A stretch of 64,000 nt of DNA from NCBI GenBank assembly GCA_003667245.1, contig RCNN01000023.1, positions 1-64,000 on the forward strand, written 5' to 3'. The position numbers were made by a program, and so were the translations under genes. Source of the DNA: Heterostelium multicystogenum (Eukaryota > Evosea > Eumycetozoa > Acytosteliales > Acytosteliaceae). Positions 46,008-58,500 of the stretch are shown piece by piece (the first letter of the stretch is position 1; the number at the start of each line of letters is the position of its first letter). The notes under the pieces were generated by a model. It saw nothing but the letters and a program-made list of their open reading frames with translations. It did no database searches and was not told where the DNA came from.

Positions 46008-49000
46008 TTAATTTTGAGGAGCAATAGCTACGGAGGATGCCTTGAGCGAAGTTGGAATCAGAGATGCAGCGGATTGCGGTTGATCTTTAGATAGGTGATT
46101 CTCTGTGACTGCTTCAGGCTGAGACTCTCCAGCAGGAAGTCCTTCAACAAGGTTTGCTCCTTGAGGGGTGTCATAAGCTTGAGATTACCTACATTCTTAA
46201 TTGATGATTCCAATCCTTTTTCATATTTGTTAGGCATGTGGTCTGTAAACATTTTGAATCGAAACTATAATCTTGTCGAAAGAACTAGCCTCAACACTTT
46301 CTGCTATATACTGTCCTTTCGAAGTTTTAACCAATCTAATTAACTTTCCTGGTGGATACATGGACATCTCTCCAGTTGGATGATGCTCAACATTGGATAG
46401 ATCGATCGTTGGTGAAACTTTGAGAATGCGACTGATTTTGTTTGTCAACTTCTCTCCTAATCCGTTTCCTGCTGTAACTATATGGAATCCCCTTTGTACC
46501 CTCGTTTTACTCTGGGCGAGGACAGAATCCAATACCTCTCTTAAGAAAAATAATGAATTAAAAGAGAGTCTTGGAACGATGTCATCGTTCATTGCAAAAG
46601 AGGTAATTAGTGATTTGACAATCTCATTTGTGGATGCTTCATAGTTTAATATACAGGGTGGACCAAATGAGTAGCAATGGATTGGAATCTCTGGGTGGGC
46701 ATCATAGAATAAGAAAGTAAAGATAGAAGCTACACCTGCTCCAAGCGAGTGACCAGTTACAATCAAACGATAGCCAGAATGTTCACTTAGTGCCTTGAGT
46801 AGAATGGCTTCAACTTCTTTATATTTCTTATGTCCACACAACAACATACCCAAGTGAATATGTGCATGCTTCCACTTTCCAGTTGGACCTGCATAGCGAG
46901 ATGTTTTTGCAACCAAATCTGTAATTACATCGAAATGATTGAAAGTTCCACGAATTGCCAATACTACTGATTTAGTTTGATGGTCAATGGCAACAAAGTG
47001 TCCCGGACTATATTTGGAACTATACCACTTTGAACAAAGGATATCCTCTTTCTTTATACCAGTGTGTTTCACAATCACCTTAATATTTATGGAATCAGTC
47101 CCAGCGATACCTCTAAACAAATGCATTGCTGTTTTTGTGCCCATGAGACCATAATACAATTTTCTTCCATATGTGGCTGTACAAAACTTTTGATACCTTA
47201 AAGCCTCCTCTAACAATATCTTATTATTAATACAATTATAATTTCTTATAATCCATTCTCTATAATAACCTGTAATAAATTAAAATTAATAATGTAATTT
47301 CTACGCATTGATATAAAAATGCTACCTACTGTGTAACAGTGCTAAACCCATAAATATCGTAAGAGTACTATATCTTTTCTTTCCAAACAACTTATTCAAT
47401 AGTTCTGAAATAACTTTCATTGAATGTTTTCTAATGAATAAAAAGAATAGAATTAATATTTTAAGATAATAGTATTGAACAAATTAATAAACTTACCCTT
47501 CTTCACATAATATTTCTTCACATGTTTTCTCTGATTCAGGCTTTGGTGGTTCTTTCTTCGATTTCTTTCGGAAGAAATGCTTTTTCTCTTTAACCTGAGG
47601 TTTGTTTTCTATTGTGCAGGTTTGAACTGATGGGGATTTACCATTGTCACTCACTTCAGCCGTTATTCTCGTTTCTCCACTGGCAAGAGGTGAGCATCCT
47701 ACTCTTTCATTCTCTGGTGAAATGGAAAGACTAGATAAAACTGGGGAAGACATGGGTGATGTGGTCGGAGTCAAGCTGCTTAAAACAGGGGTGGACATTG
47801 GAGACTCTGGTTGATTAGCAGCTGAATTTACACCAAATAGAACTCCAGACTCCCTCATTTTGGGGTCATCATTGGCGAAAGATTGAGTTGGATCGTCATC
47901 TGTCAACTGGTATTCATAACGTTCATCTGACAACATTTCAATTTCCTCCTCTTGGGCTTTGGAAAGAGCGAACATATTCTTTAAATCTATATAAAACTGT
48001 AGATCTTCTTAAATCATTGTACTTGTTGGAATTTATAGGAAGACCTAAGGAAGTTTGTTTAGTTGGTTGCTGCTGACTATCATGGTGATAGGGTTGATTA
48101 ACATATGTATGGATAGGTAACTCTTGTAGAGATTTGGATTGAGATGAATCTTTATGTAAAACTGGTTGAGCTACATTGGATAGGTGGACTTTTGGAATTA
48201 CTTGCTCATTACTCAGAGGATTATTTGATCCATAATGAGTATGATGAACACTATTATTATTACTATTATTTGAAATTATATTCATAACAGTGGGTTGTGG
48301 AGATTCGATAAATGTAACCGATCGTATCGGTGAATTATTTCCACTGGTATTTGATTGAAGACATTCGTATACATTTTGAGGCAGTGGTGTATGCAAGTGT
48401 TGATGATTTGCTTTTTTACTACTATCTGGTATTAACTCTACAGAGTTTATCGTTAAAGAGTGTTGTTCATTGGAGACATGGCTCTCCAATAAGATTGGTG
48501 TATACTTGAATTTAGGAGTTGTGAAAATAACTTTCCTGTTACTTTCATTTTCAGCAATTTTCCTATTGTCATGATCAATAATGGATTCAAAATTTGATTT
48601 GGAATTCTCTCCACTATCAAATTTAATATTGTTGTTGTTATGATGACTATTATTACTATTACTTTCCATTTTCTTGATTGTACTACTAATACTACTGTTG
48701 GTTTGGACTATGGATACGATTGGAACATGGTCTGAACTAAGAGAATGGATATTTTCATTATACTTGGAAGATATTTTATTGTCTACAGAAGGACTGTATG
48801 GATCCATATAATCCTGTTCGCTGGAAATAGCAAATATAGGATCAAAGTAATTAAGGACAAATGAATTATCACTGACTGCTGATTCATTACTCCAACTACT
48901 GGAATGACTTTGGATTGAGCAGACGCTACTACTATCACTTTTTTGGTCTACAAGATGATGGCTGCTAGTACTACTACTGCTGCTACTGCTACTCCCGCTC

Positions 49001-49038
49001 CGCCTGCTGTATTTATTATCCTTATTATTCTCCATCAC
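46008..49038 (-). CDS. Class 3 lipase, sn1-diacylglycerol-lipase-like, with long disordered N-terminus
   Basis: Alpha/beta-hydrolase expected to cleave diacylglycerol or monoacylglycerol. The N-terminal 500 or so residues (49038-47493) are Ser/Asn/His-rich and disordered, with SSP/TSP sites and a basic stretch (KEKKHFFRKKSKKE). A hydrophobic segment (KKRYSTLTIFMGLALLHS) and two short introns near 47470 and 47320-47225 follow. The catalytic part holds FVAIDHQTKSVVLAIRGTFN, the nucleophile elbow LIVTGHSLGAGVASI, the Asp in FAMNDDIVPRLS and a candidate His in VEHHPTGEMSMYPPGK. The spacing and the EVLDSVLAQSK insertion resemble DAG lipase alpha/beta rather than fungal secreted lipases, but the four N-terminal membrane helices of animal DAGL are absent. 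Frame breaks near 47970 and 46190. After the second, the tail ends KASSVAIAPQN with TAA at 46008. Confidence 0.85.
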
Positions 49039-51689
49039 GATCTAATATAAATTTATTAAATTTATGATGCCAGAATATTAACTGAAAGAATGAATTAATA
49101 TGGACACTTCATTTTTTAAAATAAACAAACTACACCCAATAACTACAGAGAACTGTAAATGTACCATGAAACTTGATATATATGTATTTATATTAATAAC
49201 CACTCTTTAAATCAATCCACATATTTTTGAGATTTAAAAACAAAATAAAACATAGATGTATATCTATATTGATAAATATATCTTAACCTTAACTTCCTCA
49301 GCTACTTAGATATTAGAGTATTTGATTGGTTGAATTATCACCATAACTAGTAAACATTTGAAATAATAATTACTCTTTATAATGTATTACATCTGATATT
49401 GGCAATTCAAAAATAAAAACAACTAACTAGATCCACCTACTACTTCATAGTGAATTGGTTGGTCAAGTGATAAATGTGGTTAATTGATGACGACTCAAAT
49501 ATATTTGAAATTAAAGATAATTGAGCAAACTATATATATTACTAATATAATTCAGATGTGGAGTGTTGTTTATGATTAATCTATTATAATCTATGCAAAA
49601 CATAAAAAATATAACACTAATCGATGTAATATTTGAATTTATATTTCTCTTTTTATGGAAATATTGTTAAATAAATTGTTCAAAGTTTTGTGGTTAAAGT
49701 AAAAAATTATGATTTGATTGTGACGATACAAATATGGTTAAATCTAACCAAACTGAATTGAAAAATAAATAAACGTAATATTTATATTTACATTTATAGA
49801 TTGATTTTAATGCTTAATTAATAGATCTATTTAAACTATTAACTTTTTAATCATTTAGTAATCAAGCAAATATTACAACTTTGTAACATTAATTTAAATA
49901 ATTAATTTAGAGAAATAACTTTTTGTAATGGAAATAATTTAATATTAACCTTATAAAATTTGTAAAGACATAATTATATCGATAAAATAAATAATAAAAG
50001 TATAATCCAGAAACTAAGTAAATCGTATTTTCTGAATAAATAAAAATATAAATAACTCTTCAATGCGAAGTGGGAAATTTCATATATATCAACATCCACT
50101 TAGGAGAAGATAAATAGCAAAAGGTGAAAAGGTGAACATTAACAAAAAAAGAATTACAAATTCTTTATCGTAATGTATTGACTTTGTGGGGTTGAGTTGA
50201 AAGTGGTTAACCCCCATACCACACATTTATTAAAATAATGTAAACAATTATATATATATATTCCAAAACTCAATAGTAAACATTTATTTCTAAATATGAT
50301 ACATACATTTTAAATTTAGTTAATTCAATATATTAATTTTAATATATTTCTAATGAAAATGCTGTTCTAATTTAAGATGAATGAACTTGTTTCAAATACA
50401 ATTGTATATGTTTATATATTGATTATTAATAATTGTGACTTCTGTGAACTTTGTTGTTCATATTGAATAGGTAATATATAAGAGTAATGTTTACAACATA
50501 ATATTTTGTAGATAAATTGACTTGAAGCTAAACAATTTATTGTAGAGGGGTGGGTTGCCTAGTTTAAAAGAAAGATATTAAATAAAATTTATTGTCTTTT
50601 GGTTTCCTTAACCAGAAGATATCGCCATTGTTTTTCATCTGTTTAAGCTCTCATGTGCCCTTTGTTTTGTGTCAAAATAACCCTTTGTGATTTTCAAGCC
50701 AAAATATATGTAGGGTGGGCAAAAAAATTGGTGATTTTTTGGTGAAATTTTTGAAAAAAAATTAAAACACCATATCACCAGGATTTTAAGTGAGATCTAG
50801 GGAGGTCGTCTGTCTGTTTGTTATATCCTAATTAATTTGGGACGATTTAAGCCACAAATCTTTATACAACAAAAAAATTCAATTAAATTAACTCGAATTT
50901 GATACATACAAATTAAGTTTACTGCAAAGCAGGGTATGGATATTCTGGATTCTAAAGAATAAAACTAATAATTATTAGGTTAAGATTAATGAATATATGT
51001 TGTGTACATTCTATGTGCCACATCCTTTTTCATTCTACTTTAAGTAACAAACTAAATTATCTAATTAATATTTTAATTTTATTTAGAGATAAAAATCATT
51101 ACCAATGATTAAAAACCCTTTAACCGATATTATAAATTGTGGTTATATGTAAGGTTTCAAATTTTAACATTAGATTCGTTTTGTTAACCACTAGCGAATG
51201 ATGTTGTGAACATACCAAAGAATTGTGAGTTCGTTTTTGTTTAAGAACCATTTATTCGTATTAGCCCATTACGATATATAGTCACTATATGGTGAATTTA
51301 GTTGAGTCTAGATAGGTAATAGTGGACTACATATTCAAGGTGGTTTCATTGGTAAAAGATTGAGAATTGAAGACCCTAATAATCTTCAGAGTTTATTTGA
51401 GATAATGGTATTTGTACAAACCATCAATAGAACATACATGCTATTTAGATTGATTAATTTACATGTAATATTTCATGTGATTTTATTGTATTGTTGATTT
51501 CATAAGTCGGCTTAATAGCTTTAAAGCTAAAACTATATTGTTTAAAAATATATTATATGTTTGTATATTATATATCGTGTTATGATGCTGTGAAGATTGA
51601 ATGATTGAATTGATTGAATTAGTTAAATATCTAATTCTATGGTGGCTATATTATTATTATTATTATTATTACTATTTATACATAATTAA
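49039..51689. other. Long intergenic region
   Basis: 2.65 kb, extremely AT-rich, upstream of the lipase gene and downstream of the receptor gene (both minus). A slightly GC-richer patch at 50640-50830 and another at 51180-51400 have no open frame above 40 codons that looks coding and no tRNA or snRNA features. Nothing else seen. Confidence 0.6.
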
Positions 51690-54233
51690 TTATATATTGT
51701 TCTCTTGGTTGAGTGGTGATGTCGATGCTTCTAATGAGGTGGTCTTTGGTAAGGGGTCACCACCAGTGTAGACAAATCCTACACTTGGTGTAGCGCTGTT
51801 ATTTGATGCGTTGATTTCGTTTTGAATCTTCTCGCTGTCACGTGCACGCATTGATGATGGCTGTTTGCTGTTGGCTGAGCTGCTTGGACGAGTCTGCATC
51901 TCAGAGTGGTAGCTGTTGCTGGAGCTATCACGTGTGTCAATCGACTTTTGTTGACCACTGACAATCAACCATACCTTTGGCAAGAAAAGCAAGCATACAG
52001 TGGCTGTGAAAGCCAGCAAGATTGCGACGACTTCGATGACAATAACTGCAGTTGGGTAGTCGGTGAGCAAGAAACCAATTGGGATGGCAACCAACATGAC
52101 AAAGACCATGTTGTAGAGGGCCATTGAGATTGGCTTGGACTCATTGAGAGAATCGACGACGTCACGTGTCTTGTAGGCGAGGAAGACACCAACGATGACA
52201 TAGGCAACCTTGGAGAGACAGAAGACGTACCACCAGGCGAGTGACTTGGTAACACATTGGTTCTGGGCCTCACCATTACGGTAGATTGGCTCAGCGCTAA
52301 CCTTAGGACGATCAACGACGGTCCAGATGATCAAGTAGGCAGTTTCAATCAAAAGGAATGCACCTACCACTGAGAAAATCATCTTGTTTGAAATCTTGAT
52401 AATCTTGAACTTTCTTGCATTGGCAAATAAACGCCATGTTCTCCAAGTCTTGGTGAACAATGTACCGTACATAATAACATAACCAAAACCAAGTAACCAT
52501 GGGAATGATGTACACAAAGCATCATTTGGTTCTGGTAACAAAGTCAAAATAGATACAAATCCAAACAATGACTATAGATTCAAACATGATTAGTAATCTT
52601 CAATCAACTCATCATACTATAAATATCTGTGACTTACACCAAGAATAATCAAGCAACAGAAAAGTGGAGATGAATATCTGAACTTTCTCCATTGAATGAC
52701 AATAGTAGTTCCGATAAAGATAACCAAAAGGATACAAACACCTGTTACTGCACCAAGTGCAGAGTTTAATGGAATTGAGTACTTGACGACCTTGTCTGTT
52801 TGGTTGTTGAATCAAATTTGATCGTATGTTTGTTAGTCAATTGATCTACATGGCAAGATAGAATCAGGTGTTGTTACTTACGATCAGAGGGTGGGTCATA
52901 GGTATCTCCCATGAACTTGATTTGTCTCTTAAAGGTGAGGTGTCCACTTCCGTCTTGGAGGGAAAGATCGGCAACGTTAACGAATGAGTAGGTTCCATTG
53001 TTTTCGACGTAGTTGGAGATGACGAAAGATGGGTTCTTACGGTCACCTGTTGATTCTTCAATTTCGACACGACCAGAGTAACCTGGGAATGATACTTGTC
53101 TGAGATGCTTGAGAATCAATGATCCATCTGTGAGATCTGCGTTTCTGTTGTCGAGGAGAACGTTCTGGACTGCACGCAACATTGCTTCGGCGGCATCAGA
53201 TGCGAATGCAGCACCCTTAAAGAAGATTTTTCCAACGTTTGGTTGGTCGGATTCCAACAACAATGATTTATAGCTGGATACATTCTTGACGAAATCTGCA
53301 TAGTTGTTGTTGTTGTAACTTGGGAAGAAGGAGATAATACCTTGGTAGTCTTTGTCGGAAGCAACCATTTCTGCGCAACCGTCAGTCACAATCCAGAGAA
53401 CACCTTTTTCCAAGTATCCAAAGTCCTTAGCATACTTCCAGAGCTCCATACAGTCGCTTGGGAAAATTGCGTAGGTAATAATGATTCTAGCACGTGCATT
53501 CTCAAGATTGTTGAAAAGCATCTTGTAGTCTTCTGGGTTTGGCTCGACGCTGCTTGAAACTGGCTCAATGGCTTGGATAGTATCAACAGTGACACCTTCT
53601 TGAGCTGCCTTTTTGTGAAAGAAGGGTGGCACCACCGTTTCCGTAGTCCTCACGAGTGTGTACACAAGAAATACGGGTCCATCCGTAGTGCTTGACCAAC
53701 TCCAAGATAGCTGCTACTTGGAATTCGTCTGAAGGGAAGACACGATTGTAGGCTGGATAGGTTCCAGAGTTTGAAAGTGCGGCTGCAGATGCAAAGAAAC
53801 CAATGTTGGGGATACCATAGGCACCCATGATGAGGGCGTTGGTGGTACCACTGCTAGAGTAAGCTGGACCAATAACACCATGAACCTTGTTGAATACACC
53901 ATTCTTTCCATTGGCCAAATCGATGGAATCGAGCACCAAACTGTCATATTCGCTGATTTTGACTCTGCAAAGAGTCTTTCCAAAGTTTTGCTTGAAAATG
54001 TCTCTGTAGAGCATCATCTTACGTTGTGCAGCATAGGTATATTGCAAATATTCAGGATCGCCAACTGGCATGACGATACCAAGACGGACTTGTTCGTTTG
54101 GATCCTGAGTGTAGTTGCAATCCAACAATGCATCGATAATCTCAGGATATTCCTGAGCACTTGTGAAAGTGGTTGCTGAAATCAGCAAAACCAAACAGGA
54201 TACCAACAAACTAAATGTAAATTTGTTGTTCAT
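51690..54233 (-). CDS. Family 3 G-protein-coupled receptor (Grl, GABA-B/mGluR-like)
   Basis: Ligand-sensing receptor. Signal peptide MNNKFTFSLLVSCLVLLISA, then a periplasmic-binding-protein-like extracellular domain of about 400 residues with QVRLGIVMPVGDPEYLQY, HGVIGPAYSSSGTTNAL, GIPNIGFFASAAALS, NRVFPSDEFQVAAILELVKH and GWTRISCVHTREDYGNGGA. The ligand-binding domain is followed by exons at about 52810-52620 (TM1 and start of TM2) and 52568-51690 (rest of TM2 to TM7: LLGFGYVIMYGTLFTKTWR for TM3, SLAWWYVFCLSKVAYVIVG, ALYNMVFVMLVAIPIGFLL, IVIEVVAILLAFTATVCLL). The cytosolic tail is Ser-rich, likely phosphorylated. One extra C in a C3 run near 53622 breaks the frame between EDYGNGGAT and FFHKKAAQEG. 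By eye it belongs with the Dictyostelium Grl proteins; the ortholog and ligand cannot be fixed here. Confidence 0.92.
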
Positions 54234-55577
54234 TATGGTCGTCCTCTTAAATTAATTTATAACTAAACAACAACTATTACTACTACAAATACAAATAAAT
54301 AAATTGGAATAATAATAATACTATTATTTATAGATATATATAATTGAAAATAAAATATCTATTTGTGAAGAAGAAAAGAGGAGTCAGGTGGAAAAGCAAA
54401 TGAATATTTGGTAATTGATTTTGGGCACTTGTTGCCAACTAAACTAACCTAAGTTAAGCTAGCTAATTAATGAAATCTAAAAAAAAGTGTAGACTAGAAT
54501 ACACAGAGGCACAGACAGAAAAGCAGATTTAAAATTTAGAGGAGGGAGTATGTACCGTGCCTTGTTTGTTCCCGGCTGGCAACCAAGATAATTATATTTT
54601 TGTTGGTTTTTTTGCTGAAAGTTTTGGTGAAACTTTTAATGTGTAGAAGGTCTTTTTGCCAGTCTTGAAACCAACTTTCACACAAAGAGTACTAAGTTGA
54701 GGATACCACAAAATTCATAAAAAAACGGTCACAATTGGTATAAGATGTATTGTTGTTGATTCTATATTATTTGCGTAAGTACTTAGAATTCACACAACAA
54801 GGGGTGATCTAAAGTTTGTCTTTTTAAAAAAAAGAAATCAGATGGTGGGTGACAGTCTTATTTTGCCCCAAACCAACTTACTTGTTTCAAGATTCCACCA
54901 CAACCATCAGTCACGCAAAAAACTCTGATGATACTAAAAAAAACAAAAAAAAAAAATTAAAGAATCAAAAAACGTCAAAAGAAAAAAAAACAAACTTCAA
55001 CTTCCCCACATCTAATCAAGATTTTTTAATATTTTTGACAAAATTTTCGTATCGCACAAATACTACCTTTTTTTAAGTTAAAGATGTTTTTCGAGATGAC
55101 AACAGAGAAAATATCTATTCTAAAAAGAAAAAAGTTGACAACATTTATTATTAAGATTTTATTCCACTTTTGTCTCTTGTTTTGTTTGTTTTCTTTGATT
55201 CTTATTTAATGATCATGCTAATAATAATAATGGATCTAATATCCATTTTCCTTAATTCGAATTATTTCGTATCATCCTCTCCACACCCATGAATCACAGA
55301 ATATGCTAGCAATCATAATCATGGTAATTTCCTTTTTTATAAACAACAAAAATCAAAGAATTGGATGAATATCAATCAATGGGATTTGGTAACTGGTATT
55401 TAGGCGATATTTAAAAAACTTTATTCAAGTTATTTGAAAGATGCATCACAATAATACTTTCGTCAGTCTATTATTCGTTCGTTTACTTCTAATTGATATA
55501 GATACAAGTAAATTTAGTTTCGTAAATGGTATGATGTGAAATTAAACTTTATTGAGGTTTAGATGTGTTTATGTAAA
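54234..55577. other. Intergenic region
   Basis: Upstream of the receptor gene and downstream of the giant matrix-protein gene (both minus). A-rich and T-rich runs (54920-54990). No gene. A Lys/Thr-rich frame at 54849 arises from A runs only. Confidence 0.6.
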
Positions 55578-58500
55578 TTAAGAGCATTGGTTGATTGTGA
55601 TGAATGGCTCTGAGTTGATTGTGCTGATGACAAAATCTTTTTGTTGTTTTGCATTGTTTAGTGGAATGACGTATTGTTTTGGTTAACGATGATTCCAATC
55701 CATAGAGTGCTTCAATGTCTGAATCAATAGTGATTTCAAGTTGTTTATATTGATTGGTTGTTGATTGCAATGTCATGTGGTAAACGTTGTATTGCTGTTC
55801 TCCAACTGTAGATCTGCTGAGCAATGTTTGGTTAACATATACATTACAATGATTGTTGGAATGACGTCTTTCGGTTGAAGCAGAATATTGAAGGTTGCTG
55901 AATAGTTTCTTGGGAGCCGCTGCTTGTTGTGTTGTTGGCGATGGTGTGGGAACATAGTCGGAAACATAAACAATCGATATATCAAGTTCCTTGGAAGAGT
56001 TTGTGATATAAACCAAGTTGTCAGAGGAGTTGGATTTGAATTCACCAATAATATTCAATGAGTAAAGATATGGCTGGAGTTTGGTGATACCCCACATGTT
56101 TGATATTGAGTCATCGTATGCTATTGAGAGCTCCATGTATGAAAGTGATCGATTGCTGTAGTTGGTGATGTTGGCTTCGTATTGGTAGTATGAAATACCA
56201 TCAACTGTCCATTGAGAAAGTTGTTTTTGTTGGACCGTACAGTTTTCACAATTGTTGAAATAGGTAATTGTGTAGTTTGGATGTAATGTATGATTGTTCA
56301 TCATTATTGAGACTGATTTTGTCCAGTTTCCAACAATATATCTTGGAATCGAGCAATTTACAATGGCATCAGTTTCATTCGATAAGAAACAATCAACATT
56401 AACTCCTTCAATTGAGATATTTGGTTGATTCAAATTCCAATATCTGTTGGTTATGTTGACTGTTGAACCATAACTTGGAACTAATAAGTTGAATAGATCT
56501 AAAGATAATAGATGATTAATAATAATGTAAAGAGGATAAAACGTTACTATTACTACATACTTGCATCATAAAGTTCAATTGAAACAAGGTTGGATGTGTT
56601 GAAGGATTGAGTTGTTTCATTTGAAATCAAAAGTGTTTCATTATCGAAAATCAAATGCACAGATTGGTTGATACTTGAAAATAGTATTGTGCTTAAGTTC
56701 ATTCCAGCTAGTTCTGAAAGCTCCAAAACATTATATTTACCAAATGGAATGTTAAATGTGGATTTGCTTTCATTATTTCCAATCTGAATTGTATTGAACT
56801 GATATTCCTTATAGAATCTAAGTGTTTGGTTGATTGGATTCTCTGTCGAATTCGAGTACAATACATCAATGTTATTGTTGATGATTGTTGCTTTCGTTTG
56901 TTTATCACTGATTACAGTGGTGATCGTCGAGTTAGATGGAATATCAATCAATATAGATGAAGGAATCAAAGTTGTTTGGAAATATCGAATTATTGTTTGG
57001 TTATTATACTTCGATTGAACTTGGATGGTTGTGTTGGCTGTGTTGTTAACATTTAATTCTTCTTCATCGAAAACACCATTAATATTAGAGTCATAGAATA
57101 GAGTAAGATTTAATGTTGTATCTGTTTTAAAAAAAACGTTAATATTATAATAATTCATCATTTAATACGCGTATAGGAGCTTACTGTATTTGATTATAAT
57201 CGTTTCATTTTGGACTGATCCTATACAGTTTTCTGGAAGTTGGAAAGCTGTCAAATTGATATTGATAGTATTTAGTTTAAAGATTGATATGTTGTGTGAT
57301 CCATATTGAACAAAATATTTCCATTCTGGTGTGGTAGCAGTTCCGAAACATCCCATTGGTGCTATATTGAGAGATATCCTTATTAGTATTTTTAATTCAA
57401 GTAAAAAAGTATATGGCTTAGCTTACATCTCCAGAATAATGAGATATTCTTCTGAATAAGGAATTGATTCTTGATCTCTATTTTGTAGTTTCCAATTGGA
57501 TTATAGAATTTGGATGTTTCATTAAAATCAACATTGACTTGATAGATTCCAGAAATCAAATTGGTGAAACTGAATTGACCTTGTGATGATGTGGTTGTGC
57601 TGGAGTTTACAGGTCCGACAATATCAACTTTAATAGATTTCATTGGTTTATCATAGGTGTCAAATATTCCATTGAAATCTGTATCGTTGAAGAGATATCC
57701 AACGAATGTTGAGATTGGAACAGATCCACCAGTAGTTGAACCACCAGTAGTTACTCCACCAGTAGTAGTTGCTTCACCAGTGGTTGCTCCACCAGTAGTT
57801 GAGCTGCCAGTAGTGGAGGCACCAGTAGTTGATCCTTCAGTTGTTGTTGTTGTTGGATAACCAGTGGTAGATGTAGTTGTGATTGGTGTTTCATATGTGA
57901 TGCTTCCAATTTGGTAAAGTTTCATACCATTCCAATAGAGATCGATCTTCTTGGTAAGATCACCAATTAAATATTGTGGAATTGAACAATCAACAAAAGA
58001 TGCATTAATATCTGAAACTACACATTGAATGAGTGTATTTTCTATGAATAATTGGGGTTGAACTGAATAATTCCAATAAATATTGTTCAGTTTAATTTGT
58101 CCACCTTCCAATGGAATCAAAGGAATCTTATTGAATAGATCTAAAGAAATAAATAAATATATTAGTTAGTCAATTTTCAATATCTATTAAAATAGTAAGC
58201 ATACCAATATAAATAAGTTCAATTGATGTAATATTAAAATCGGAGATACTTTGATTGTTTCCAACAACAATAGTTGATCCGTTGATCGATGAAATTACAA
58301 CAAGTTGATCTTGTGATGCATTAAATGTAATAATAGAATTATTCCAACCAATGTTGTCAAAGAATGATGAGTTGAATTTACCGTAAGGAAGAGTTAATGA
58401 GAAATTGGAAGTTGTAATATTGTTAAACAATGTGATTGTGTTGTTTGGATTGGATTTGAACAATAATAAATTATCGAAAATAGTGGATATTGTTGTTGGT

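Noticed and set aside
50640..50830. GC-richer patch in the 49-51.7 kb spacer considered as a gene relic
   Set aside because: No frame, splice pair or RNA structure could be supported.
54849..55076. 75-codon Lys/Thr-rich plus-strand frame
   Set aside because: Produced by long A runs; no coding character.
57657..57860. Plus-strand frame with PVV repeats
   Set aside because: Antisense of the Thr/Gly linker minisatellite in the giant matrix gene; no independent coding evidence.
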